Shown piece after piece: positions 52,624 through 62,470 of a stretch of DNA of 64,000 bases. The notes below the pieces were generated by a model. The model made no database searches. It saw nothing but the letters and a program-made list of their open reading frames with translations, and was not told the DNA's origin. Source of the DNA: Nitzschia sp. DOCU1. Taxonomy: Eukaryota; Bacillariophyta; Bacillariophyceae; Bacillariales; Bacillariaceae. The stretch is taken from the NCBI GenBank assembly GCA_951394045.1, contig OX595995.1:1364001-1428000 (forward strand). The letters run 5' to 3'. The first letter of the stretch is position 1. Every line of letters begins with the position of its first letter. Position numbers and translations under genes: made by a program.

Positions 52624-53597
52624 ATTACTTTCTAGCTAGCAGTTGCAGGCGTTGCATACACTCCACCCATCACCCCATCAAGATCCTATCATTATTATAT
52701 TTAGTATTACTTTAGCGGAACTAACGAATGAGTGAGTATGTTTTTGTTGTGTGGTCGAGGAGTTGAAACTAGAGAAACGAATTTGTGTAAATTCCATTGT
52801 TGTTGAGACTGGACGCTCATGGCTGCCAGCAAGTAATATATAAGAGCGGATAGCTTTAATGTTGTGTGTAACTACTTCATTCTGATAGAAAGGGAGCTAG
52901 CTAGCTAGTGTAGGAGGGCACGGTGCCGAGTAGTAGTGACTAGTTCCTCGGTCCCCCACGAATGGGAGCCCAATCGCGCCACCATCGGGTCATTGTTGCA
53001 GAGTTTCCTGCTGGCTGTCTATTATTGCAGATAGCTTTACGTAGGCTATTAAATGCTACTAGCTACTTCTCATAGAAACTAGCTAGCTAGACAAACGCAA
53101 CATCGTTTTGACTCGATAGTTTTCATAGCTACTACTACGAACGACCAAGCATTGCCTCCATATCATAGTTGCAGAGGACGCCGTAAGCAGGTTCCGCATC
53201 GTTCGTTCGTGTGAGAGAGCCGTTGAACCACGTCGACAGTAGACCCCTTTGAAACAATACGTTTTGTCGTGTAGAAATGACATTTTTCCCATCAGAGACA
53301 TTGATTGGTGGAGCCAAACGTCCTTCGACCTCGCATTGTCTGCACGAGGTCCGACCGGCTTCCAAAAGAGCGCGCCGCGGACGAAAGCCATCGCGATGCG
53401 AAGCTTCACGATGGGGGAGAGGCATCCAACGATTTGGAAGCTGGCACTTGTAGCGAGATTGTTGACATTAGCTGTCATTATCATAGACACCCCGAGGATC
53501 GATCCTTCTACCAGCTAGAGTTTGATCTTGTCGCGTTTATTGCTTGCGAGGAAATCTTTCATTGTTTGTGAGAAGCAGCAAAGAATCTGAATTCAGG
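52624..53597. other. Intergenic, CTAG-rich, no supported gene
   Basis: 974 bp. Several agctagctag words (52632, 52898, 53083). Overlapping frames at 53083-53571 on both strands have no recognised motif; the longest begins at GTG. Confidence 0.5.
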
Positions 53598-54143
53598 ATG
53601 ACGACGACGACGACGAAACGAACCCGAAGCTCGGCATCGAATACCCGCCATACTGGGCGAGGCATCTGGATGTTGTGCATGTCGGCCATCGTATTCCTCG
53701 CTCAGAAGAGTGATCATGGACTTGTTGCTGAGGCTTTTCTTGGTGGTATAAGAACGACAAGCATACATCCGAGGCCTGCGGATCCAACAAGTTCGATCAA
53801 GACGCGCTCAACACCATTCGTCTGTTTCGCGTCGTCTTCATCGAAACCTGATCCAAGCGCTAATTCTGCCGACTGGTTTAAGCAAAAGCCAGGGGAATCG
53901 GATATCACATTCATCAAGCGCATTACTTCGACTAGTCCCCCAAAAGAAGCAAAGGCGACCGAGAAAACTTCCAATAGCAGCAGCGGATATCAACGAATTG
54001 AAGATTGGCATGCCGAGCAAGAAGCCAAGCGCCAAAATGGAACCATGACATGGGAAGAAAAGGTTCAATTTGAAGGACAAAGACATGGCAATCAAATGAG
54101 ACAAAATGATATTCTAATGCGACAAATCAATGCGGGGCTTTGA
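53598..54143 (+). CDS. Small plastid-targeted protein, paralog 1
   Basis: 181 residues from ATG 53598. A basic N-terminus precedes a hydrophobic signal (WMLCMSAIVFLA), then VAEAF-LGG, which fits the diatom bipartite plastid signal with Phe at +1 of the cleavage site. A Ser/Thr-rich transit-like stretch follows. The C-terminal 50 residues (GYQRIEDWHAEQ...WEEKVQFEGQRHGNQMRQNDILMRQ) are shared with the gene at 55430-55804. No known family was recognised. It is probably a small stromal or thylakoid-associated protein; this is inference. Confidence 0.75.
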   Translation: MTTTTTKRTRSSASNTRHTGRGIWMLCMSAIVFLAQKSDHGLVAEAFLGGIRTTSIHPRPADPTSSIKTRSTPFVCFASSSSKPDPSANSADWFKQKPGESDITFIKRITSTSPPKEAKATEKTSNSSSGYQRIEDWHAEQEAKRQNGTMTWEEKVQFEGQRHGNQMRQNDILMRQINAGL

Positions 54144-54399
54144 AAGCATACATAGAAAGCGGACGACACGTTTATTTCTAATACCACTAAAGTACTATTT
54201 ACTTGCGCGTGCCCGCCGACAAGAGAGACTGGCTGGATCCAGAGGTCCCTAGCTAGCATTAACTACCGGTACTTCAAAGCTACTTGCCCCATACCTAACT
54301 AGAGTGCAGGAATCGAACATCGTCTAGCTCAAATTTCGGTAGTTAGGTTCTCTACATAGCACACTTGTATTACGAATCATTGTCTTCTATCGCAATTTG

Positions 54400-54690
54400 A
54401 AATGAAGTTTATATGTTTATTTTCAACACTTTGCCGATAAGGGGCGTCTGTAGTTGAGTGGATTGTTTCGAGGATATTACCTGGCAATACTCGGCAGACC
54501 GCGGGTTCGAGTGAAGAATCCGATAACTCCCCAGGCGCGATGAGCGTGCCGGAGTGCTCTACGATACGAGGTGGTAATTCGAGGGTGTCGGGCAACCCGA
54601 CCACTCCCCTTTCGACAGTTGAAGGCTGTGCGATGCGGGGGACACTTTTGCTATTACCGGCTTTTCTCTACTACTACCAGTAACTAGGTT
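54400..54690. repeat. tRNA-like repeat, copy 1 (SINE-like)
   Basis: Contains ggggcgtctgtagttgagtg, which resembles a tRNA 5' end and A box, then gcgggttcgagt, which resembles a B box, followed by about 180 bp of unrelated body. It matches 54758-55043 along its length. This combination fits a tRNA-derived SINE, though a plain local duplication of a tRNA relic is also possible. Confidence 0.5.
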
Positions 54691-54757
54691 TCCTGCAATA
54701 GTATGTATGTAGTAAAGGGCAAGAGCGGACATGGTGAAGCACAAAAAGAAGTTCCGT

Positions 54758-55043
54758 ACTTGAAACGACCTTTTTATGCTATTTTCAACCATTTCCTGCC
54801 AAGGGGCGTCTGTAGCCGAGAGGGTCACAACTATGCACCCCTTGCAGACCGCGGGTGGTTCGAAATCCGATAACTCCCCAGGCGCGACAAGTCTTCGTTC
54901 CGGAGTGCTCGCCACATCATCGAGGTGGCTCTCATCAGGATTTGCCAAGCAATCCGGCCACTCCCTTCCACACCATCGCTGTGGGGGGACACTTTTGCTA
55001 CCATCAGGAACGTCTCTCTACGGTAGACAGAGTCGCTAGGCAA
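54758..55043. repeat. tRNA-like repeat, copy 2 (SINE-like)
   Basis: Same order as copy 1: attttcaacc, ggggcgtctgtagccgagag, gcagaccgcggg, ggttcgaaatccgataactc, then a body ending ggggacacttttgctac. The GGGGCGT start could pair with ACTCCCC 70 bases later, as an acceptor stem would, but no good anticodon arm is seen. Confidence 0.5.
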
Positions 55044-55429
55044 GTAGTAAGGTCATCAAGAGAGCCGACGACGCAACCATTCGTTTTTGTTTGGTCAAAA
55101 GAGTCGAATTTTGACGTTGAAGAACAAATCCCAACGAAATTCTCCCAAATGATTGGTGGAGAACAGATGGTTCGTTTTCGTTCCCAGTCACTACAGTACA
55201 ACTTCTACGTGGATGCGAGCCCGCCTTCCCAAACGTGCCAAAAAGCCCAGGAACGACACGAGACAAAAAGAGATGATGGCCTCTCCACATTTTTGATGCA
55301 TCACACACTCCGACGAACAACGAAAACTAGCCATAACATCATTGCATGTCAGAACTTTCTATTTGGCATCATCCTAACACTCAATCAACGATAGCAACAG
55401 TCTCTTTCTAGCAAGTTATTACATGAACC

Positions 55430-55804
55430 ATGAAAAGTAACAAGTTCAGCATTGTCTTTTTCGTGGCCACATTCGCCACTTTGTTTGTTGCACTTGCAAG
55501 GTTCCAAGTCGCCGAAGCGTTTTTTCTGGCGCTTCCGTCAACGAGAAGCTCGAATTACCCGGCAAAATGTCAACGGTTGGCTTTTCTCAACATGGTGGTA
55601 TCCTCTCAAGATCTTTCCACAAGAAAGAATCAAACGGATTATGAGGAACCTACACCAACTCCCAAAGGCTATCAACGCATTGAAGAGTGGAACAAGCAAC
55701 ACAAGGATGATGCTTGGGGCGACAAGGTCCAATTTGACGGCCAACGGTTTGGCAATCAATTGCGACAAAATGACATTTTGAATCGACATTTGAAAGGCTT
55801 TTAA
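55430..55804 (+). CDS. Small plastid-targeted protein, paralog 2
   Basis: 124 residues from ATG 55430. Signal peptide (FSIVFFVATFATLFVALA), then VAEAF-FLA, the same diatom-type plastid import signal as paralog 1. The C-terminus (GYQRIEEWNKQH...WGDKVQFDGQRFGNQLRQNDILNRH) aligns with paralog 1 with few changes. The middle is shorter. Same strand as paralog 1, 1.3 kb apart, with the tRNA-like repeats between them, so local duplication is likely. Function unknown. Confidence 0.78.
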   Translation: MKSNKFSIVFFVATFATLFVALARFQVAEAFFLALPSTRSSNYPAKCQRLAFLNMVVSSQDLSTRKNQTDYEEPTPTPKGYQRIEEWNKQHKDDAWGDKVQFDGQRFGNQLRQNDILNRHLKGF

Positions 55805-56119
55805 TCGGCATTCTTCACGATGGATGGATAGTCTTTATAGAAACAACATCCTCGTTTGCGAGGTTTTATAGATAGTAATACACAATGCTATGGTTCATTT
55901 TAACTGCTGCGATCGTGAATTCTACTACTAGTAACATTGCGATTATTTGTCTGGAGCGGCGGAGCGATAAACTGTACTTTTTGTGATCTGTCTTGTGAAG
56001 CGATGGGGGTGTGCTTTTGTGATCTTGGTGCTCGTATCTAGTAGGCCGATCCTCATACAATCCATCCTAGCCATATGACGGCGTAGATCGACCATTCCCT
56101 TGCTGATAAGAGAGCATTC
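55805..56119. other. Short intergenic region
   Basis: Convergent gap between paralog 2 and the thioredoxin fusion gene; no feature recognised. Confidence 0.5.
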
Positions 56120-58102
56120 TCAAGCCGATGACTTTCCGTCTTCTTCTTCTTTCAAGACATCTGGGTCCCAGGCCGCACCTGATTGTAGTAAACTGAGCGC
56201 CCGATCGATTTTTCTGGATGGTAACCGGGACACGCTCAAGGGGGATCCAAATCGTTGTCCGTTTCGATACAAGATAAAGGCTGGGACTGCGTCGACACCC
56301 AAGTACCGCCCTAGCTCTTTGCCCCACTTTCCACTGGTTTCGGCCTTGGCATACGTCGTGATTCCTCCTTGCTCTTCTTTGGCAATACGAGCCATGCGTG
56401 TGTATTGTGGATCAATCGAACGACACGTCTTGCAAAACTTGGCCGACAAAAAGAGGATACAATCCAAACCTTCTTCCATAATTTCTGCTTTCACGCCCTG
56501 TACACCAGCCACTTGATAGACAAATGGATTCTCTTGTACAGGTTTCGGCGGACCTTCTAGTTCGTCGCCATCGACGGCCGAAAAATCAAAATCACCATAG
56601 GCAGAAGACGTCGACACACGTTTGATTCCCGGACGTGAGGGTGCTTCGGCTATCATGCGTTCTTCTTCTAAATCAGGATCTTCCATGACTGGCAATCCAA
56701 ATCGAATTTGTGCATTTCCTGCCGAATCTCGTGGCCAAGTGGACTGTTCCCAGAAATCTCCCAAGTTCCATCCACGAACAACTTTTGATTTTTGGTAGAG
56801 TTTATCCCGAGATTTGGACGAAAAGACGACGCCCGCATTCAACATAGCTTCGACAGTACTTCCAAGATTGGACCAAGGTACCACCGGTTGACACTCTGCT
56901 GCATTATTTGGTGGTTGCTGCCCGACTCGTTTGGCATACTCATCGGCCTGTCGGGGTCCACCCAAAATTCCTTCTTTGGCCACCAAACTTTGACAATGCG
57001 TCATGGTTGAAACATACCTTTTGACATCAGAGAGGAGTCGGGACATTTTGGAAAATAACATTAGATGCGACGTCTCAACATCTCATGACTTTGCATTTAG
57101 CAACACTCACCTGTGGCAGCCGTGTCGCGCCTTTAATAGATTCAAGACGGATTTCGAAGAAGAACTTTCCCACGAAAGAGAGGTAAATGAGCTATCATCG
57201 TCGTTCTCATCTTCCTCGTTGAAGATTGGAGCTCTAGGGTCCAGGGGGCGTTCGTTGCCAAGAGTATCCAACAACGAATCGAATTTGCCAATGGCCGCCG
57301 CAAACCCCAAGTCTTCCGATCCTACTGCCGGTTTGAGAATTTCCACTGTAGAAAAGAAATCAGGCAACAAAGCAGGGAAAAACCAATTCAACAAAATTGT
57401 TGAGCGTAATATAATAAAAAGGGATACCGTCGAGAGGAGATTATGCGGTCGAAAGCCATACGATGTTGACTACGCACCTTTTCCTTGTTTGGGTGGCCGC
57501 ACCTTGGGACTGCCCGTGCTGACCAAACAAACATGCACACCCAAAGTGGCCAAGCCCTCGGCGGCAAAGCAAGCCAAATCATTACCGCCCATGACTACGA
57601 CTTTCCCGCCCACCAACGCTGTTTCTCCCGATCCTCCCACACCTTCTACTTGCGGCAACACTGCATGTACTGTCGAAAGTCCGGCAATATAGGTAGCAAT
57701 CGCATCTTTGGTAGACACAGACGACGGCACTCTTGCCACGGAAGATTCATACACCAAGTCACTAGATGCTGCTTGCATTCCAATGATTTTTTGGCCGTCG
57801 GATCCTTTGCCGACGACTACTGTCATGTAGCCATATTTAGAGGAAGGTGCTGCCGACGAAGTTTCTTGCAAAATGCTTTTAATCGAAGCCCATTCTGCCC
57901 CATCCAGTATAGCGGATTGTGTGGTTTCGACTTCCTGAAGCGAAACCGTAGGGAAGGCTGTTGTCCTGGAGACGGATGAAGCTGCCAACGCTTTTACAAA
58001 GAATACCGACGGATCCCCCCACAGAACGGACAAGATGCAAAATTGACTCAACAGCACCAGAGATATTGACCGCAGCAGCGCTGTTGAATGGAGGCCGATC
58101 AT
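56120..58102 (-). CDS. Rossmann-like domain fused to thioredoxin fold, plastid or secreted
   Basis: Three exons: 58102-57478, 57345-57111, 57017-56120, with introns of 132 bp (GTGCGT...TTCTACAG) and 93 bp (GTGAGT...TCAAAAG) that both keep frame; 585 residues. N-terminal hydrophobic signal (LLRSISLVLLSQFCILSVLW). Residues about 130-290 read like the cofactor half of a medium-chain quinone reductase/dehydrogenase (GGKVVVMGGNDLACFAAEGLATLGVHVCLVST, then AAIGKFDSLLDTLGNE), and the RHGCHRYVSTMTHCQ block is built across the second junction. The C-terminus is a thioredoxin domain with FCKTC (Cys482, Cys485) and a cis-Pro site (DAVPAFILYRNG). This pairs a nucleotide-binding fold with a dithiol. It may couple NAD(P)H to thiol redox, but that is inference. 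Confidence 0.75.
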
Positions 58103-58594
58103 GATCGCAAGGGCGCCAATTGCCAGTTTTGCTTGAGCTATGGGCAAAGAGGCGGTTTGGATAAATCTCCAATGTGGTTTGTTTTCGGTCGGCGTATCCT
58201 CTTAACAGTTGACACCACCAGTGACGACGAGACGCAACAGCATCTGTTTTGTTCTGTGCTTTCGCGCGAAGATCGATTCTTTGAATCTTTTGACGACGCT
58301 CGTCGCTCGGTTCAATATGCAGATGTCGTTGTAGAACTCATAACCCATTGATATTAGTCTCACCATACATACGATAGATACGCGCATACATTCAAAGGTG
58401 AGGTGAAGAGCTCCTGCCTTTTTCCTTGTCTCTTCTTCAAATCGTAGTAGTAGGAGACCACAGCAGCGAAGGAAAGCTACAACTAATACTAGCAGTAGCT
58501 AGCTAGATGAAGACAGAGGTGAGAAAATGAAGGGTTGGAAGGATGCGATTAGAACGGGAGCGATCAGAACCAATCGGAGATTTCAGCACATAGG
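58103..58594. other. Intergenic, no supported gene
   Basis: 492 bp between two minus-strand genes. Includes tagcagtagctagctagatg at 58491-58510. Confidence 0.5.
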
Positions 58595-61303
58595 TCAATG
58601 GGGGGTTCCATGAACCGCAGCACGGAGCTTCTGGGTCAAGAGTTGCTTCTTCCCTTCTATCGTTGCGGCTCTGACCCAATCCAAATACGAAATATTGACC
58701 ACCTTCCAGCCGAGTCGTTCCAACAAACGACGCTTCGCCTTGGTGGGGCCATTTTCCATTCCTTCCAATACTTTGCTCGTACGAGCATCCCGAAGAAAAT
58801 GTGAAGGACCGTCAAACTCTATAGCAATCATTCGCTCTCGACATGCCGCGTCGATTGAAAGTAGACCAAGGTCAACGACGTGGGTTGGAAATGGCGATGC
58901 CTCAACTTCATGCTTTACGCCCAGTTGCTTCAATAACTGAGACATTTCTTGTTGCGAGCGAGAATCCGTGAGCTCAACCGTCAAGGACGCTGGCGATTTG
59001 AGCAATTCATTGGGAGGTGGAATTTTCATGACTCGTGATACCATAATGAATGTCTGCAATAATTGGATACGCTCTACAGTTTCGAGTTCGTTGTCATTGA
59101 TTTGTATGGCTCGATTCCAAAGTAATCGAAACTCCGTTTCATATTCCAAAGCAAGATCAAGCACAGCAAACGAATAGCAAAGATTGGTAGTGAATTGGTT
59201 GGATGCACTGTTCTGATGAACCGTGACGGCGATTTGGACACGGAGTTCATCAAAGAAAACGCGTGATGTGACCCCAAATTGCGACAAAGCGAATGCAATA
59301 CTTCTTGCTTCTAATGGGTAGACAATGCCGTCGCTGCGACCAACTCTCGGTAGGCATGCTGCAACCCCGTACTTCTCCAGCGCATCTAGCAGTGCAGGCG
59401 AGTACAAGCTCTTTCGACCAAATGCCCAAATAGTATTGGATATTGCTTGGGCAGTGCCATGTTCGAATACCCAGTGCAATCGTTTCTCAATGGAGGCAAA
59501 CAGACGTGGGCACTCGTGATTGAGTTTGGCAGCCGCCAAGGCGGTGTTGGAAATGGCTTGCGGTGACCCCGTATCTACGACGCGCGAGGCAGCATTCTCG
59601 TCAATGGCTCGGAACAAACAAGGGCATGGAATCTCCAATATACTACAAGCCCATGCTGTGTTGGATATTTCTTGTGCCTTGGCATGCATCACAAAATACT
59701 CGGCTTGACTCTCAATCGCATCAAACAGAATAGGGCAATCGGAAACATCCAAAACGGCGCAGCTCCAAGCAATATTGGCAATTGTTTGTGTCGTTGCCTT
59801 TTCTCCCACCAAATCGACAGCGTTTTCGTTGATTGCTTGAAAGAATGCCGGACAACGAGTTTCCGAAACGGCACAGGCGTACGCGATACTGGAAATTTCT
59901 TGAACCTTTCCGTTTTTGACCAGAGCCACGGCTTGATTGTCGATCGCCAGAAATAGAGCTGGACATGGTGCATTCAACATGGCACAAGCATAGACTGTAT
60001 TGGCAATGTTCTGCACATTGTCCGACTGAATGATTGCCTCCATGATTTCGTCTTGCAAGACAGATTGTATCAAGCGTTCGGTGGCGGCTGCTCCCTTTGC
60101 ATTCGGTAGTTTACAAAGAGCATGCAATACATTGGAAATCTCTCGTGATTTCCACACCTTCAAAGCCTGCTTGGGTACCATCAGTTGATCCGCGATATCA
60201 TTGATGAGGCCTTCCAATCGAATGTCGCCGGCTGCGGCGTTGCTTTCCCTTGGAGGTTGCTGAGATGAAGATAGGATTCGTCCAAGTTGACTCATGGAGG
60301 TGGCATAATTGACAAAACTAAAGTGCTCTCGCTCTTGTTGATAAATTTCAAGGATGCCTTTCCAATCCTGGCTTCGTCCCAAGGCAACAAGACGGTCATT
60401 GATTTCTCGTTGCTGCTGATATTTATTTGTCACCGAATTTATTGTCATTGTTGCGGTAGAGGACACAGCCTGTTTCGTGGGGGTAGAAGGAAAAACACAT
60501 TGCACCTGTTCTCGTATCGTTGGTGAGAGGTCTTGGAGACGACGATAGGATCGCCTCAGATTAGTTTGATGCTCGGAATCAATGGTTTCCAAACCATATT
60601 CGTGTATCCATTGCAGCGAATCCAGGACCAATGTTTCAATGACTTGTCGTTGTTGCTGCTGGTTGTCCATCATCCAATTGTGGTTGGATATTTGATGCAA
60701 CATGGTTGCCATGTTGATGACATTAAAGTCGTCCCTTTCTTTCCAATAGAGATCCGACAACGCCACCGCCCAATCACTACAATCGCCTCCATTTCTAGTA
60801 TTGCCGAGACTGGTTATTTTTGTGTTTCGTCGTTTGGCATCCCGTATCAACGATGACGATTCAGAGTCGCTTCGCGGTTTCGTTTCCTGACTAGAGTTGT
60901 TGTAATTGTTCCTTGGTTTTGGAACCGTATCCTCATCATTTTGGTAATTGTAGTTGCCGACGGACGATAAGCGCCATGATCTGATGTGCAGTCGCCGTTT
61001 TGGTGAATGATACATTCCGCAGATCCTTATTGCTGATGTTGATAGTGGTGAAGGTCGACTCGTCGTTGTGGAATAGTAAAACCCAGCGACTACGAATACA
61101 GAGGAACAGCGAAATCCATCAGGACTCTTCAGAAGTAGTATCAGAAACAGACATTGGATCCCAGGAAGGACGCGGGCTTGACGATGAAAACGATGGGATC
61201 TCGTCGTCGGGTGTGGCGTGTCATCCTTCTGCGAGATCCCGAGAGGAGTCGGATGCGGGGATGCTGGCGGTGCGATCTTTATTGGTATTCTGCCACGATT
61301 CAT
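58595..61303 (-). CDS. RAP-domain helical-repeat protein, likely organellar RNA factor
   Basis: 902 residues from ATG 61303 (the frame also opens upstream, but only with GTG). A basic N-terminus with a short hydrophobic stretch follows. Residues about 380-700 hold roughly seven repeats of about 38 residues of the form AQEISNTAWACSILEIPCPCLF-x-AIDENA. The C-terminus is a RAP domain with VDLGLLSIDAACRERMIAIEFDGPSHF and KRRLLERLGWKVVNISYLDW. RAP proteins with such repeats (OPR-like) bind and process chloroplast or mitochondrial RNA, and the RAP part resembles an endonuclease fold. Which organelle is not clear. Confidence 0.85.
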   Translation of the reverse strand: MNRGRIPIKIAPPASPHPTPLGISQKDDTPHPTTRSHRFHRQARVLPGIQCLFLILLLKSPDGFRCSSVFVVAGFYYSTTTSRPSPLSTSAIRICGMYHSPKRRLHIRSWRLSSVGNYNYQNDEDTVPKPRNNYNNSSQETKPRSDSESSSLIRDAKRRNTKITSLGNTRNGGDCSDWAVALSDLYWKERDDFNVINMATMLHQISNHNWMMDNQQQQRQVIETLVLDSLQWIHEYGLETIDSEHQTNLRRSYRRLQDLSPTIREQVQCVFPSTPTKQAVSSTATMTINSVTNKYQQQREINDRLVALGRSQDWKGILEIYQQEREHFSFVNYATSMSQLGRILSSSQQPPRESNAAAGDIRLEGLINDIADQLMVPKQALKVWKSREISNVLHALCKLPNAKGAAATERLIQSVLQDEIMEAIIQSDNVQNIANTVYACAMLNAPCPALFLAIDNQAVALVKNGKVQEISSIAYACAVSETRCPAFFQAINENAVDLVGEKATTQTIANIAWSCAVLDVSDCPILFDAIESQAEYFVMHAKAQEISNTAWACSILEIPCPCLFRAIDENAASRVVDTGSPQAISNTALAAAKLNHECPRLFASIEKRLHWVFEHGTAQAISNTIWAFGRKSLYSPALLDALEKYGVAACLPRVGRSDGIVYPLEARSIAFALSQFGVTSRVFFDELRVQIAVTVHQNSASNQFTTNLCYSFAVLDLALEYETEFRLLWNRAIQINDNELETVERIQLLQTFIMVSRVMKIPPPNELLKSPASLTVELTDSRSQQEMSQLLKQLGVKHEVEASPFPTHVVDLGLLSIDAACRERMIAIEFDGPSHFLRDARTSKVLEGMENGPTKAKRRLLERLGWKVVNISYLDWVRAATIEGKKQLLTQKLRAAVHGTPH

Positions 61304-61803
61304 GATCAACTTCTGCTTCCTCGCCGATATCACAACCGTTGGCTTCTGTATTTTATTGGCAGAATAGCAGTCACCAGCCAAGTGATGATGATGATGGATT
61401 GTAATCACAAAAGCGCATCGGATGGAGGGAGCGAGATCTGGAGGCGAAGAAAAAATCTTATGTCACGAGGCTAGAATCCTTTGAGTCAAGTAGTATTCGA
61501 GAAAGTCAACTGGATCGATCGTCCCACGAACATTTCGTCTCCACCATGAGTAGCAACCGGTAGTACGACGAAACAAACACCCTATTTATCAGTCAACCTT
61601 CACTCTCTTTTATTCCAATAAAAAGTGAAAAGAGGACTCTTTTGGACGGAAACAGCGTAGTTCCTTCTCCGCCAAAATATCGGTAGGTAGGTGGGGGTTC
61701 GCGCTCTAGTAGTTACCTACCAAAATATCGGAGCTCGCATAATATCACCATATCGTTATTTCCCCGAAGAAGTCGCTACTACAGTCCAGTTAGTCAAGCC
61801 GGG
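61304..61803. other. Intergenic, no supported gene
   Basis: 500 bp upstream of the second retroelement. It has two inverted copies of acctaccaaaatatcgg (about 61673-61690 and 61716-61733), a possible short stem-loop or footprint. Confidence 0.4.
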
Positions 61804-61909
61804 TGTTCGTATCCCGTGCAGTAATATGTCATAATATTTTGTTACAATGACTTTTATTATTGTTACTACGTTTTGAGTGGCTCCGCGTCACTCTGTCGAT
61901 CATTTCTCG

Positions 61910-61924
61910 GTTTATCAGACCCAA
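61910..61924 (+). other. Primer-binding site, second element
   Basis: GTTTATCAGACCCAA, identical to 26793-26779 on the other element although the surrounding sequences differ. Confidence 0.65.
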
Positions 61925-62470
61925 ATGCTAACTACAATACCTGGGGAGGTTTTGACAATACCTGGCTCTTCGATTGATGAAGGGAGAGTCGGCGAAAGAG
62001 CGAAAAGAAAGAGGCTCATGGTCGTCAAACATGTTTCGTGTCGAGCATCGCGAAACGACGATTCAGCTGGCGTTGCTCGCTTCGGGCACGCACAGCCGTC
62101 TCGCCATACGGGTGGACGCACCCACACGCACTCTATGCTCGGAGGGCGGCAGCACGGGTTCACTCCGGTGTCTTGGCAACCGGAGAAACCCTTAAGTAAA
62201 ATTGACCACGTCAGACGGAGCATATGCTTTTGTCTTGATGGGCATATATGGACGACGACGTGTCACTCTATTTTCCCACTCTCTAAGCCAATCAGATGTG
62301 ACGAAGACGAAAAAGGAAATCCAAAAGATGTGCTGCCTCTCAATGCCGACGATTCGCACCTCGGCTCGATGTTTTGTTGTTCTTGAGATGATGTTTGCGT
62401 TTTTCCTCACACCGAAACTCTCGTTATCTTGAGAACTTGTTGCGTTATCTTTGCTCTCTTTATTGTTACG

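Noticed and set aside
53083..53571. Overlapping frames on both strands after the Rab gene
   Set aside because: Longest starts at GTG; no motif and no splice partners.
54800..54880. Functional tRNA gene
   Set aside because: A-box-like and B-box-like words and a partial acceptor stem are present, but no proper anticodon arm can be drawn.
54559..54948. 129-codon minus frame across the tRNA-like repeats
   Set aside because: It spans the edge of two repeat copies; I keep it only as an alternative reading of the duplication.
61877..62386. 169-codon frame in the leader of the second copia
   Set aside because: Opens with GTG, not ATG, crosses the primer-binding site and has no motif.
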